Positions 15,356 through 23,713 of a DNA stretch of 64,000 nucleotides are shown in pieces. Under the pieces are notes generated by a model that ran no database searches, was not told where the DNA came from, and saw only the letters and a list, made by a program, of their open reading frames with translations. The translations under genes were made by a program, and so were the position numbers. The DNA is from Saccharibacillus brassicae (GTDB taxonomy: Bacteria; Bacillota; Bacilli; Paenibacillales; Paenibacillaceae), in contig NZ_CP041217.1 of assembly GCF_006542275.1 (NCBI RefSeq), positions 3,846,501 to 3,910,500 on the forward strand, read 5' to 3'. The first letter of the stretch is position 1, and each line of letters opens with the position of its first letter.

Positions 15356-16264
15356 ATGAGCGACGCATTCCTCAAGGCCGATTATCGGCCGTCCGCCGAT
15401 ACGTTGGACAAGAAAGCGCAGCCGGGCCCCTGGCGGGACGCGGCCCGGTCTTTTACACGCAATAAAACGGCCGTCGTCGGCCTCTGCCTCGTCTTGTTCT
15501 TCGTCCTGCTGGCGCTGATCGCTCCGCTGATCATGCCTTACGACTACAAGGCGCAGGTACTGACGGATCGGCTGAAGCCGCCGTCCGGCGATCACTGGTT
15601 CGGCACCGACGATCTCGGCCGGGACATCTTCAGCCGCGTCATCTACGGCGCGCGCATCTCGCTGCTGGTCGGACTGCTGTCCGTCGTCGGCTCGATCGTG
15701 GTCGGTACGCTGCTCGGCATTATCGCGGGCTTTTACGGCAAATGGGTGGACATGCTTATCTCGCGCGTGTTCGATATTCTGCTCGCGTTCCCGGGTATCC
15801 TGCTCGCGATCGCGATCGTGGCCATTCTCGGACCTTCGCTGCAAAACGCGCTGTATGCGATCGCGATCGTCAACGTCCCGACGTACGGGCGGCTCGTCCG
15901 CTCCCGGGTGCTGTCGCTGCGGCAGGAAGAGTTCATCACGGCGGCCCGGGCGCTCGGCGCGAACGACGGGCGCATCCTGTTCAGGCATATCCTGCCGAAC
16001 AGCTTGACGCCGATCATCGTGCAGGGCACGCTCGGCGTCGCTACCGCGATCATCGAAGCGGCCGGACTCGGCTTCCTCGGGCTCGGCGCCCAGCCGCCGG
16101 ACCCGGAATGGGGCAAGATGCTGTCCGACTCGCGGCAGTTTATCCAGACCGCGCCGTGGACCGTCATTTTCCCCGGCCTTTGCATCCTGCTCACCTCGCT
16201 CGGCTTCAACCTGATGGGCGACGGGCTGCGCGATACGTTCGATCCGAAGATGAAAGGGCGCTAA
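15356..16264 (+). CDS. ABC transporter permease, DppC/OppC type
   Basis: A 302-residue permease with the N-terminal OppC segment (FTRNKTAVVGLCLVLFFVLL), the typical HWFGTDDLGRDIFSRVIYG after the first helix, and the ATPase-docking loop EFITAARALGANDGRILFRH. Start ATG 15356 follows AGGGGG. It ends the operon at a strong terminator. No OppD or OppF ATPase gene follows, so the transporter must borrow ATPases encoded elsewhere. Confidence 0.9.
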   Translation: MSDAFLKADYRPSADTLDKKAQPGPWRDAARSFTRNKTAVVGLCLVLFFVLLALIAPLIMPYDYKAQVLTDRLKPPSGDHWFGTDDLGRDIFSRVIYGARISLLVGLLSVVGSIVVGTLLGIIAGFYGKWVDMLISRVFDILLAFPGILLAIAIVAILGPSLQNALYAIAIVNVPTYGRLVRSRVLSLRQEEFITAARALGANDGRILFRHILPNSLTPIIVQGTLGVATAIIEAAGLGFLGLGAQPPDPEWGKMLSDSRQFIQTAPWTVIFPGLCILLTSLGFNLMGDGLRDTFDPKMKGR

Positions 16265-16320
16265 GCCAAATCCGGCGTCATGGCGCAGCAGGCCGAACCG
16301 TTCAACCGTATGAAGCAGGC

Positions 16321-16367
16321 AAAAAAGACCGTTCGGAGCGAGGCACAAAGCTCCGGACGGTTTTTTT
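16321..16367 (+). terminator. Rho-independent terminator of the ABC operon
   Basis: AAAAAAGACCGTTCGGAG (16321-16338) pairs with CTCCGGACGGTTTTTTT (16351-16367). Confidence 0.9.
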
Positions 16368-16484
16368 GTCGATTTCGGGAGACCAAAGCTTAGGCGGCAA
16401 AAGCGCCAAAGCGTACGATCCGCGTAACAAAGCCGGGAGAACCGGGGGAAGGCAAGCAAAGCCGGACAGGCCAGAAAACCCTTC

Positions 16485-16516
16485 CGCTTTTGCCGCATGG
16501 GGATAACGTCTATAAT
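16485..16516 (+). promoter_or_regulatory. Candidate sigma-A promoter of the McrB-like gene
   Basis: TATAAT at 16511-16516 has a weak upstream TTTGCC about 16 bp before it. It lies about 75 bp upstream of the gene start. Confidence 0.4.
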
Positions 16517-16589
16517 GGAGGAGAGGGGAACGGAAGAACCGATACGGACGTTCCGATTATCAATCCCATGACCGGAGGAATGCCGCACC

Positions 16590-18599
16590 ATGATCAAACA
16601 AAACGGAAGCTGGTGGACCGACGACCGCATCCCCGGCCTGATCGCGCGCAAGCAGGTCGACGGATTCCTGTTCGGGCACGGCTTCGAGATTCCGCCCGAT
16701 TTCCATACGGACTTCGCCGAAGCGAGCGGCGGCGCCCTGCCGAACGTCGGCGAGAGCAGGCCGATCCGTCTGCTGCACGAGAACGGCGGCGAATACGCCA
16801 CCTACGAGGCGCGCCTGGAGCACTGGCGCCTCGCCGTGCCGGGCGGCACGTCTTCGCTTGAAGTTCGCTATGACTCCAACAAAGAGTTGAAGCAGTTCCT
16901 GCTGTCCGCCTTCTCCTCCACGTATCTGGAAGTGGAGGAGTGGGCGACCCGGCTGTCCAGCCGGCCGGGCAGCCCGGACGATCTGCGCGTGCACGGCCGC
17001 GAATACGGCCCCGCCGGCGTCTATGCCGCCGCCGCGGAGGCGCGCGGGGCCGGCCCCGCCAGAGAGGCGGCTTCCGGCAGCCGCCGCATTCCGCCGCGCG
17101 GCGAAGCGGCGGCGAAGGGCGCCGTGCGCAGCCCGTTCGATACGCCGGATGCGTATCTGCCGCGCGAAGACCGCGCGGAATACCTGTACCTGTACCGCAC
17201 GGACACGCCGTTCACGTATCGGCTGGAGCTGCGCCCGCTCGGAGGCCGGGAGACCCGGCCCGCGCACTTCTTCGTCGCGGAGACCGGCGGCGAGTATTTG
17301 CTTGCCCCGCCGGCTGCCGGCGATCCGGGTTCCGGCGAAGACGCCGGTTCGGCCGGTCCCGCGCCGCCGACGATCCCGGATCACGAAGTACGCGCCGCGA
17401 TCGCGGGCGCGGCCGATTATATCCGGCAGCGCGGCTTCTCGTTCCCGGACGGGCTCGTGCAGCATTATTATCTGTCGCTCAAGACGCGGCCGTTCGTTAT
17501 TCTCGCCGGCATCTCCGGCACGGGCAAGACGCAGCTGGCGCGGCTGTTCGCGGAAGCGCTCGGCGCAACAGCCGAGAACGGGCAGTTCACGCTTATTCCG
17601 GTGCGCCCGGACTGGAACGATCCCGCAGACCTGATCGGCTACAAAGACCTGTCCGGCGTCTTCAAGCCCGGCCCGCTGACGCTTGCGCTCAAGGAAGCGT
17701 CGCGTCCGCGAAGTGCGGACAAGCCGTACTTCATCGTGCTGGACGAGATGAATCTGGCGCGGGTCGAACATTACTTCAGCGACGTGCTGAGCCTGATGGA
17801 GACGCGGCGCCGGACGCTTTTGCCCGATACGCACGCAGATGCCTCCTCGCCCCCCGCCGGCGAGATCGTCACGCAGCCGCTGCTGCCGGAGTCGATGTTC
17901 GAACGGGAAGCCGACCGAGCGGCGTACGGCAATCTGCGTATTCCCGGCAACGTCTACGTGATCGGCACGGTCAATATGGACGAGACGACGTATCCGTTCA
18001 GCAAAAAAGTGCTCGACCGCGCCGGCACGATCGAGTTCAACCAGATCGACCTCATGCAGCTGCCGCAGCTGCGCGCCGAAGCGCAGGAAGAAGCGCGGCC
18101 GCTGCTCGCGGACCGGCATCTGCTCGGCGGCGACTATCTCCAGCTGGTAGACGCGATGGAAGAGTATGGGCAGCTGATTCGGCGCACGGCGGAAGAACTG
18201 GCGCAGATCAACGGCATGCTGGAAGAGATTCAGGCGCATGTCGGGTTCCGGGTGCGGGATTCGGTCTGCTTTTACCTCATCTATAACGAGCGTTTCGGTC
18301 TGATGACCCGCGCGGAAGCGTTCGACGGCCAGCTGATGCAGAAGATCCTGCCGCGCATCCAGGGAAGCCGACATTCCGTCCAAAAAGTGCTGCTCGATCT
18401 GCTGCGGCATGCGCTCGGCAGCGAAGCGTCCAAAGCGTTCGACTGGCGCGAGCTGGAAGATTCCGCGGAAGACGTGTACGCCGGCCGGCGCAGCCGCGAA
18501 AGCCTCGCCGCCGCCCGCTATCCGCAGAGCGCGCGCAAACTTTCGTATATGCTGCGGCGGATGGACGAAGACGGCTTCACGTCGTATTGGCTGAGCTGA
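16590..18599 (+). CDS. McrB-like AAA+ NTPase of a modification-dependent restriction system
   Basis: A 669-residue protein. Residues 1-130 form an unassigned N-terminal domain, the place where McrB-type proteins carry their DNA- or modified-base-reading module. A low-complexity, Ala/Gly/Arg-rich stretch lies at about 145-178. The AAA+ core has Walker A GISGTGKT (307-314), the McrB-typical PDWNDPADLIGYKDL, Walker B LDEMN (384-388), and VNMDETTYPFSKKVLDRAG (about 461-479), the McrB form of sensor I with an arginine-finger region. McrB motors drive a McrC nuclease to cut methylated DNA. The adjacent gene is not McrC; the best partner is the DUF2357 nuclease at 27367. Start ATG 16590 follows GGAGGAA. 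Confidence 0.88.
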   Translation: MIKQNGSWWTDDRIPGLIARKQVDGFLFGHGFEIPPDFHTDFAEASGGALPNVGESRPIRLLHENGGEYATYEARLEHWRLAVPGGTSSLEVRYDSNKELKQFLLSAFSSTYLEVEEWATRLSSRPGSPDDLRVHGREYGPAGVYAAAAEARGAGPAREAASGSRRIPPRGEAAAKGAVRSPFDTPDAYLPREDRAEYLYLYRTDTPFTYRLELRPLGGRETRPAHFFVAETGGEYLLAPPAAGDPGSGEDAGSAGPAPPTIPDHEVRAAIAGAADYIRQRGFSFPDGLVQHYYLSLKTRPFVILAGISGTGKTQLARLFAEALGATAENGQFTLIPVRPDWNDPADLIGYKDLSGVFKPGPLTLALKEASRPRSADKPYFIVLDEMNLARVEHYFSDVLSLMETRRRTLLPDTHADASSPPAGEIVTQPLLPESMFEREADRAAYGNLRIPGNVYVIGTVNMDETTYPFSKKVLDRAGTIEFNQIDLMQLPQLRAEAQEEARPLLADRHLLGGDYLQLVDAMEEYGQLIRRTAEELAQINGMLEEIQAHVGFRVRDSVCFYLIYNERFGLMTRAEAFDGQLMQKILPRIQGSRHSVQKVLLDLLRHALGSEASKAFDWRELEDSAEDVYAGRRSRESLAAARYPQSARKLSYMLRRMDEDGFTSYWLS

Positions 18600-18740
18600 G
18601 CGGGGCAGGAAGCGGTCGCGGTGCAGGCGGCGTCGCGACCGAACGCGGGAACGGGAAAGATCGGGAGATTGTGGGAGAAATCGGGAAGGATCGGGAGGGA
18701 TAGGCGCGGCTCCGCTTCGCCGAAGCCGCGAATAGATCGT

Positions 18741-18780
18741 AAAAACGTCCCTGCCGGGTAGGTATCCGGCAGGGACGTTT
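18741..18780. terminator. Bidirectional terminator between convergent genes
   Basis: AAACGTCCCTGCCGG (18742-18756) pairs with CCGGCAGGGACGTTT (18766-18780), serving the McrB-like gene and the leftward oxidoreductase gene. Confidence 0.85.
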
Positions 18781-18797
18781 AAGTAGCAAGAGAAAGA

Positions 18798-19943
18798 TCA
18801 TTGCAGCGTGCCGAGCGACGCCGGATCGAACGCGGCCAATTCGGCTGCGCGGCCTTCGCGGATTTTGCGCGGCCACAGCGGATCGGCGAGCAGCGCGCGG
18901 CCTACGGCGACGAGGTCGAATTCGTCTTCGCCAAGGCGCCGCAGCAGTTCGTCGAGACCGACGCTGTCGGCGCCTTGTCCCTGATACGCGTTCAGGAACT
19001 CGTTGCTCAGGCCGACGGAGCCGACCGTGATGACCGGCTTGCCGCCGAGCCGTTTGGCCCAGCCGGCCAGATTCAGCGGGGAGCCTTCGAATTCCGGTTC
19101 ATGGAAGCGGCGGGTCGAGCAGTGGAACAGGTCGGCGCCGGCGTCCGCCAGCAGGCGCAGCGTCTCGCCGAACTCTTCCGGCGTCTGCCACGGCCGGGCC
19201 GCGTAATCACCCTGCTTCCATTGGGAGAGGCGAACGGCGATCGGAAAGTCCGGTCCCGTCTCGGCGCGGATCGCGGCGATGATCTCGACCGCGAACGCGG
19301 CTCTGCGCGCGACGCTGCCGCCGTAGCGGTCTTCGCGCCGGTTCGTCCGGTCCCAGAGGAACTGGTCGATCAAATAGCCGTGCGCGGCCTGCACTTCCAC
19401 GCCGTCGAAGCCGGCGCGCCGGGCGTCCGCGGCGGCCCGGGCGAAAGATCGCACGACGTCGTCGATCTGCGGCTGCGTCATCGGTTCGCCGGCGGGGCTG
19501 CCGGCGAGATCGAGCCCGGACGGACCGAGGGAGGGCGCGTCCGGACTTGGGCCGGAGCCGGCAGGGCGCGCCATGCCCATATGCCACAGCTGCGGGAAGA
19601 TGACTCCGCCGGCTTCGTGCACCTGCCGCGTCACTTCGGCCCAGCCGTGCAGCGCTTCTGCGCCGTGCAGCGCCGGCACGACTGTCTCGCTGACGGCCGC
19701 CGGATGGTCGATGACGGCGCCTTCCGTAATGATGAGGCCGACGCCGTTCTCGGCGCGGCGGCGGTAATAGGCGGCGACGTCGGGACCCGGCACGCCGCCG
19801 GGCGAGAAGCCGCGCGACATGGCCGGCATAACGAGGCGGGATTGCAGGCGAAGGCGGTCGGTCAAAGCGTAAGGCTGAAACAGCGGCTCCGCGGAGCGGC
19901 CGGAATCGGGCGTAGGGTAGGCTGGATGATGGGTATGGGTCAT
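18798..19943 (-). CDS. NADH:flavin oxidoreductase, old yellow enzyme family
   Basis: A 381-residue FMN-dependent TIM-barrel reductase of activated alkenes. Recognisable are SRLVMPAMSRGFSPGG near the N-terminus, the catalytic His/substrate region VQAAHGYLIDQFLWDRTNRR, followed by DRYGGS, and the C-terminal phosphate-binding VAVGRALLADPLW. Ser occupies the site where YqjM-type enzymes carry a redox-sensing Cys, so it differs in subclass from the homologue at 21590. Start ATG 19943 has GGAGGTG upstream. It is divergent from a TetR gene, which probably represses it in response to an electrophile or quinone. Confidence 0.9.
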   Translation of the reverse strand: MTHTHHPAYPTPDSGRSAEPLFQPYALTDRLRLQSRLVMPAMSRGFSPGGVPGPDVAAYYRRRAENGVGLIITEGAVIDHPAAVSETVVPALHGAEALHGWAEVTRQVHEAGGVIFPQLWHMGMARPAGSGPSPDAPSLGPSGLDLAGSPAGEPMTQPQIDDVVRSFARAAADARRAGFDGVEVQAAHGYLIDQFLWDRTNRREDRYGGSVARRAAFAVEIIAAIRAETGPDFPIAVRLSQWKQGDYAARPWQTPEEFGETLRLLADAGADLFHCSTRRFHEPEFEGSPLNLAGWAKRLGGKPVITVGSVGLSNEFLNAYQGQGADSVGLDELLRRLGEDEFDLVAVGRALLADPLWPRKIREGRAAELAAFDPASLGTLQ

Positions 19944-20032
19944 GGAACAAACACCTCCGAAAAGTTGAGGCTGCCGCCGCTGTTCGCGATCGACTGCGAA
20001 CGCGGAGCGCCTATGCCCCCAAGCTTACCGGC

Positions 20033-20206
20033 CGTCAAGTCTTCCGCTCAACCGACAAAAGAAGCGATCTGTCGCTTAAACGCTGTTTGAGAGGGATTGT
20101 CGGGGAGATACGTGGAAAATGCGGGAGCGATCTGGAGAGTTTGCCGGAAGTCCGGCTGTCGGCGGATGCGCCGCGTCTTGTGAGTCGGGCCGCATTTGCC
20201 TATAAT
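20033..20206. promoter_or_regulatory. Divergent promoter region with perfect palindrome
   Basis: A rightward promoter TTGTGA (20179-20184) and TATAAT (20201-20206), 16 bp apart, serves the TetR gene. Leftwards, TTGACG (complement of 20033-20038) is a -35 candidate for the reductase gene. AAGCGA-TCTG-TCGCTT at 20062-20077 is a perfect 6-4-6 palindrome just upstream of that -35 and is the best candidate TetR operator. Confidence 0.5.
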
Positions 20207-20234
20207 TTGGAGTACCGGGAAGGAGAGTGGCCTC

Positions 20235-20843
20235 ATGTCCGGCGTATTCATGCCGAATCCGAACGATCCGCGGGTGATCCGCACGCGCCGATTGTTGATC
20301 GACGCGTTCGGCAAGCTGCTGCACCATAAAGATTTCAATCAGATCACCGTGCTCGACGTGGCGCGGGAAGCGACCGTTAACCGGGCGACTTTTTACGCGC
20401 ATTTTCAGGATAAATACGCACTGCTGCAAAGCTATCTCCAATTCGCGTTCGACGCCTATGTGCCCGAGCGGATCGATCCGCGAGGCGGATTGACCGAAGA
20501 CGCGGTGCGCCGGATGATCGTGTCGCTGTGCGACTATCACCGGGACTGCGCCCGATGCGTCAAGCGATACGACTCGATCGCGCTGCTGATGGAAGAAGAC
20601 ATTCGCGCCCAACTGGAAAAGTTCGTCCTGCGCATGCTGCTGCCGGGCGAAGGAGAACCGTCCGCGCTTGACGCGGCCGACGAATCGCTCCGCACGGAAG
20701 CGACGATGATCGGCTGGTCGATCTACGGCCTGACGTATCGCTGGCACCGCGAAGGCCAGCGCGAACGTCCGGAAGAACTCGCCGCCCGCGCGTCGGGGTT
20801 CGTCCCGAGCCGGGCGCCCCGCGCTGGCGCGGCCTCGGATTAG
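20235..20843 (+). CDS. TetR-family transcriptional regulator
   Basis: A 202-residue repressor-type protein. The N-terminal helix-turn-helix (about 12-60) is typical: RTRRLLIDAFGKLLHHKDF, then ITVLDVAREATVNRATFYAHF with the NRATFYAHF recognition helix. The C-terminal helical domain would bind a ligand and dimerise. Start ATG 20235 is behind GGAGAG; an earlier in-frame start has no ribosome binding site. Divergent orientation to the old yellow enzyme at 18798 and the palindrome between them suggest it controls that gene and itself. Confidence 0.88.
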   Translation: MSGVFMPNPNDPRVIRTRRLLIDAFGKLLHHKDFNQITVLDVAREATVNRATFYAHFQDKYALLQSYLQFAFDAYVPERIDPRGGLTEDAVRRMIVSLCDYHRDCARCVKRYDSIALLMEEDIRAQLEKFVLRMLLPGEGEPSALDAADESLRTEATMIGWSIYGLTYRWHREGQRERPEELAARASGFVPSRAPRAGAASD

Positions 20844-20895
20844 GCGGTATAATACAAAAACATCTTTTCTATTCCAAGCAGACGAAACAGGTGAA

Positions 20896-21372
20896 ATGAT
20901 GCAATCGAATGTATCGAACGGAATTTTGAATAATTGGCTGGAACTCGCGAATATCGGCGCCGCGATCAACCATCGGCTGGAAGAAGCGCTCAAGGAAGAA
21001 CCGGGGCTGTCGCTGAACGAATTTTACGTGCTGCATTTTCTGTCGTTGAACGACGAGAAAAAGCTTCGCCTGCAGCAGCTTCAGGAGCGCGTCGGCTTGA
21101 GCCAGAGCGCCCTGTCGCGCCTGGTCGTGCGGATGGAAGCGCCGAGATGCGGCGCGCTGCGCCGCAACGTCTGCGAAGACGACCGGCGGGGCGTATACAC
21201 GGAAATGACGGAACTCGGCGCGGACAAGCTTGAGCGGGGCCGCCGGATCGTCGAGCAGGTGCTGGAGGCGGCGGTTCGTTCGGGCGAACTGCCGGCGGAG
21301 CTGCAAAGCTTCATGAGCCGGGGCGCTGTAGGGAATGCCGGAAGCGAAGGAAATGCCGGAAATGCCGAATAA
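20896..21372 (+). CDS. MarR-family transcriptional regulator
   Basis: A 158-residue winged-helix regulator. The DNA-binding region is LRLQQLQERVGLSQSALSRL followed by the charged wing (RNVCEDDRRGVYTEMTELG). Cys residues at about 89 and 97 could sense oxidants or electrophiles. Residues about 147-158 are a short repetitive tail (GNAGSEGNAGNAE). A TATAAT lies at about 20849-20854. The next gene is a YqjM-type reductase with an inverted repeat in its promoter, the likely target. Confidence 0.85.
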   Translation: MMQSNVSNGILNNWLELANIGAAINHRLEEALKEEPGLSLNEFYVLHFLSLNDEKKLRLQQLQERVGLSQSALSRLVVRMEAPRCGALRRNVCEDDRRGVYTEMTELGADKLERGRRIVEQVLEAAVRSGELPAELQSFMSRGAVGNAGSEGNAGNAE

Positions 21373-21416
21373 GCGGTGCCGGAGAGGCAGCTGTAGATAA
21401 GCGGCTTCAGGAAAAG

Positions 21417-21441
21417 GCCGGAGCCGGGGCTTCGGCTTTTT
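21417..21441 (+). terminator. Terminator after the MarR gene
   Basis: GCCGGAGCC pairs with GGCTTCGGC (one G-U pair), followed by a T-run ending near 21443. Confidence 0.7.
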
Positions 21442-21490
21442 TTGGCGGCGCAAGCGGGAAGGGCAGGATGCAGTAGAGGGTGGGCGAAGA

Positions 21491-21538
21491 TTGACAGCGG
21501 AAAAAGAATGCGCTAAATTATATGTATGCGCATGTATC
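21491..21538 (+). promoter_or_regulatory. Promoter and operator of the YqjM-type reductase
   Basis: TTGACA (21491-21496) and TAAATT (21514-21519) are 17 bp apart, a good sigma-A promoter. The imperfect palindrome ATGTATGCGCATGTAT overlaps and follows the -10 and is a candidate operator for the MarR protein encoded upstream. Confidence 0.6.
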
Positions 21539-21589
21539 TATAAAGAAGGTTTATAAAGAACCTCTACAAAGAAATCGAGGCGATTCTTC

Positions 21590-22612
21590 ATGAAAAACTT
21601 GTTCAGTCCGTTTACGTTGAAAAACCTGGAATTGAAAAACCGCGTCGTCATGCCGCCGATGTGCCAATATTCCGTGGAGCAAAAAGACGGCGTCGCGACC
21701 GATTGGCATTATGTGCATTACGTCAGCCGCGCGGTCGGAGGAACGGGCCTGATCATCGTCGAGATGACCGACGTGGAACCGGACGGCCGCATTACCGACC
21801 ACGATCTCGGCCTGTGGTCGGACGAGCAGATTCCCGCTCTTCGGCGCATCGTCGATGCCGCGCACGCCCACGGCTCGAAGATCGGCATCCAGATCGCGCA
21901 CGCCGGACGCAAAGCGGAAGACGCTGCCGTACCGGTCGCGCCGTCCGCGATCGCGTTCGACGAAGGCTGGAAAACGCCGCGCGCCCTGACGACGGACGAA
22001 GTCCGCGGCATGGTCGGCAAGTTCCGCGACGCGGTGGAGCGCGCGGTTCGCGCCGGCTTCGATACGATCGAACTGCACGGCGCGCACGGCTACCTGATCC
22101 ATCAGTTCCATTCGCCGCTGACGAACCGGCGCGACGACGAATACGGCCAGGACCGGACGCGCTTCGGCTGCGAGATCATTCGCGCCGCGCGCGAAGTCAT
22201 GCCGGCGGACATGCCGCTGATCATGCGCATCTCCGCCAAAGAATACGTGGACGGCGGCTACGGCATCGAAGAGAGCCGGGTGTTTGCCGCAGCGTATCTG
22301 GAAGCGGGCGTCGATCTGTTTGACATTTCTTCCGGCGGGGAAGGCCCGATCGGTGCCGGCGGCAGACCCGGCACGCATGCCGGCTACCAGGTGCCGCTCG
22401 CTCGGGCGATCCGCGAACATCTGAACGTTCCGGTCGCGGCCGTAGGCCGTCTGGACGACGCGATTCTGGCGAACGCCGTCATCGGCAACGAAGACGCGGA
22501 CCTGGTCGCGGTCGGCCGCGGCATGCTGCGCAATCCGTATTGGGCGCTGGAAGCGGAAGCGACGCTGAAGCTGCCGTCCACCGCGCCGAAGCAGTACGGC
22601 GGCGGATTCTGA
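21590..22612 (+). CDS. namA: NADPH dehydrogenase / ene-reductase, YqjM (NamA) type
   Basis: A 340-residue FMN-dependent old yellow enzyme that reduces the C=C bond of enals, enones and quinones with NADPH. It has the YqjM hallmarks: MPPMCQYS with redox-tuning Cys25 and Tyr27, IQIAHAGRKA, the substrate-binding His pair in LHGAHGYLIHQF, and SPLTNRRDDEYG. The length matches B. subtilis YqjM (about 338). The start ATG 21590 has AGGCGA upstream, which is weak. It has its own promoter and terminator. The neighbouring MarR gene suggests induction by electrophiles. Confidence 0.93.
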   Translation: MKNLFSPFTLKNLELKNRVVMPPMCQYSVEQKDGVATDWHYVHYVSRAVGGTGLIIVEMTDVEPDGRITDHDLGLWSDEQIPALRRIVDAAHAHGSKIGIQIAHAGRKAEDAAVPVAPSAIAFDEGWKTPRALTTDEVRGMVGKFRDAVERAVRAGFDTIELHGAHGYLIHQFHSPLTNRRDDEYGQDRTRFGCEIIRAAREVMPADMPLIMRISAKEYVDGGYGIEESRVFAAAYLEAGVDLFDISSGGEGPIGAGGRPGTHAGYQVPLARAIREHLNVPVAAVGRLDDAILANAVIGNEDADLVAVGRGMLRNPYWALEAEATLKLPSTAPKQYGGGF

Positions 22613-22642
22613 CGCAGCTGCATCACGCAATCGATAACCGGC

Positions 22643-22674
22643 AAAAAGGAGGTCCCCGAAGGGACCTCCTTTTT
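22643..22674. terminator. Strong terminator after namA
   Basis: AAAAAGGAGGTCCC (22643-22656), loop CGAA, then GGGACCTCCTTTTT (22661-22674). The symmetry lets it also end the leftward gene at 22715. Confidence 0.92.
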
Positions 22675-22714
22675 CTGTGCGGCGTTCGTTCTTTTTGCCG
22701 CGCCGGGTTCGGGC

Positions 22715-23227
22715 TTAATCGTCCAGGTTGACCGTCGAAAGGCCCGGCATGCCGGACTTGGACGGGGTGAACCAGAGATCGCCGTCGTCGATCGAAGCGC
22801 CTTTCCAGTTCACGAACAATTCGGCAAACGAAGTGTCGGCGAGGTTCTCGCGCACGTCATCCGTGAAGATCCGGTTGTAGTTGTTCAGGAATTGGGCTTT
22901 ATTTTTGATGACCATTTTCTTGTTGGACGCGTCGTCGTCGTGGTTGTAGACGGTCAGCGGGTAATGCACGCGCGCGGCTACGCCGGCTTTGTCGCCTTTG
23001 GCGACGGCACGTTTCAGGTTGGCATAGAAAGCCTTGAAGTTGGACGCGCTTTTGAATCCGGCGACGTCAACCAGCTTGTTCTCCACGCCCGCCGCTGCGG
23101 TCGAGGCGGAAGCCGATATCGACGTTACGGGTCCGGCAGCCGGAGCGGCCGAGACCGGCACGGCAATCGCTGCGGCCAGCAGGGTCGTTGTCGCCAGGGC
23201 GGTTGTTTTTCTCCATCTGTTCTTCAT
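22715..23227 (-). CDS. Secreted protein of unknown function
   Basis: A 170-residue exported protein. The signal peptide MKNRWRKTTALATTTLLAAA ends at about AVPVSAAPA with an AxA-type cleavage site. The mature part has FKAFYANLKRAVAKGDKAGVAARVHYPLTV and a following KAQFLNNYNRIFTDDVRENL, a pattern like small NTF2-like or DUF4440-type secreted domains. The start ATG 23227 is preceded by GGAGGTAG. Terminator shared with namA. Function unknown. Confidence 0.75.
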   Translation of the reverse strand: MKNRWRKTTALATTTLLAAAIAVPVSAAPAAGPVTSISASASTAAAGVENKLVDVAGFKSASNFKAFYANLKRAVAKGDKAGVAARVHYPLTVYNHDDDASNKKMVIKNKAQFLNNYNRIFTDDVRENLADTSFAELFVNWKGASIDDGDLWFTPSKSGMPGLSTVNLDD

Positions 23228-23410
23228 GGGGTCTACCTCCGTTGTCAGACTGCTGCTTTTTTTTTCGCAACTGGAAAGCTGTCGAAAAATAAGCAGGTGT
23301 GTCAGATTGGCTGTACCCTATGCTTTTGGACGAAACGGAGCCAACTGAATCATCCGCTATCCCGAGTGCGAGAGAGCGGTGAACAGTCACCAATCAACCG
23401 GATCGGGCAA

Positions 23411-23596
23411 AATAAATGCGAGAGAACACTTATTTTCCGCAAATCAGCCGTTTTCGCTCAAATAGCTGCGAGAGAACCGTTATTTGTCGCGCAGGGAGGG
23501 AAGTCGGCTGAGAACGGGCAAAATAAGCGTCGCTGCGCACTTATTTTTTTCTGGCATGACGAGGCGCACCGAATAACTGTCGTGAGGCAGTTATTT
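23411..23596. repeat. Four-footed palindromic array A2 (AATAACTGC family)
   Basis: Units of 25 bp lie at 23411-23435, 23461-23485, 23522-23546 and 23572-23596, with spacing 50, 61 and 50 bp. They match array A1: AATAAATGCGAGAGAACACTTATTT style feet with TTTT/GG edges. It lies between the promoter of the secreted-protein gene and the cupin gene. Confidence 0.8.
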
Positions 23597-23630
23597 GGTT
23601 ATTTGGTTATTTGGTTATTTGGTAGTTCGG
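23591..23630 (+). repeat. Octamer microsatellite (TTATTTGG)n
   Basis: Four TTATTTGG copies and one TAGTTCGG in strict 8-bp register. The first copy is the end of the fourth foot of array A2. Confidence 0.9.
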
Positions 23631-23650
23631 TGCACCGCCGACGGGTCGAT

Positions 23651-23698
23651 CCGCTTACCAATCCGCTTACCGATCTGCTTACCAATCCGCTCACCGAT
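23651..23698 (+). repeat. 12-bp tandem repeat, four copies
   Basis: CCGCTTACCAAT, CCGCTTACCGAT, CTGCTTACCAAT and CCGCTCACCGAT follow without gaps, just before the stop of the leftward cupin gene. Confidence 0.85.
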
Positions 23699-23713
23699 CC
23701 GGCCGTCCCCGCT

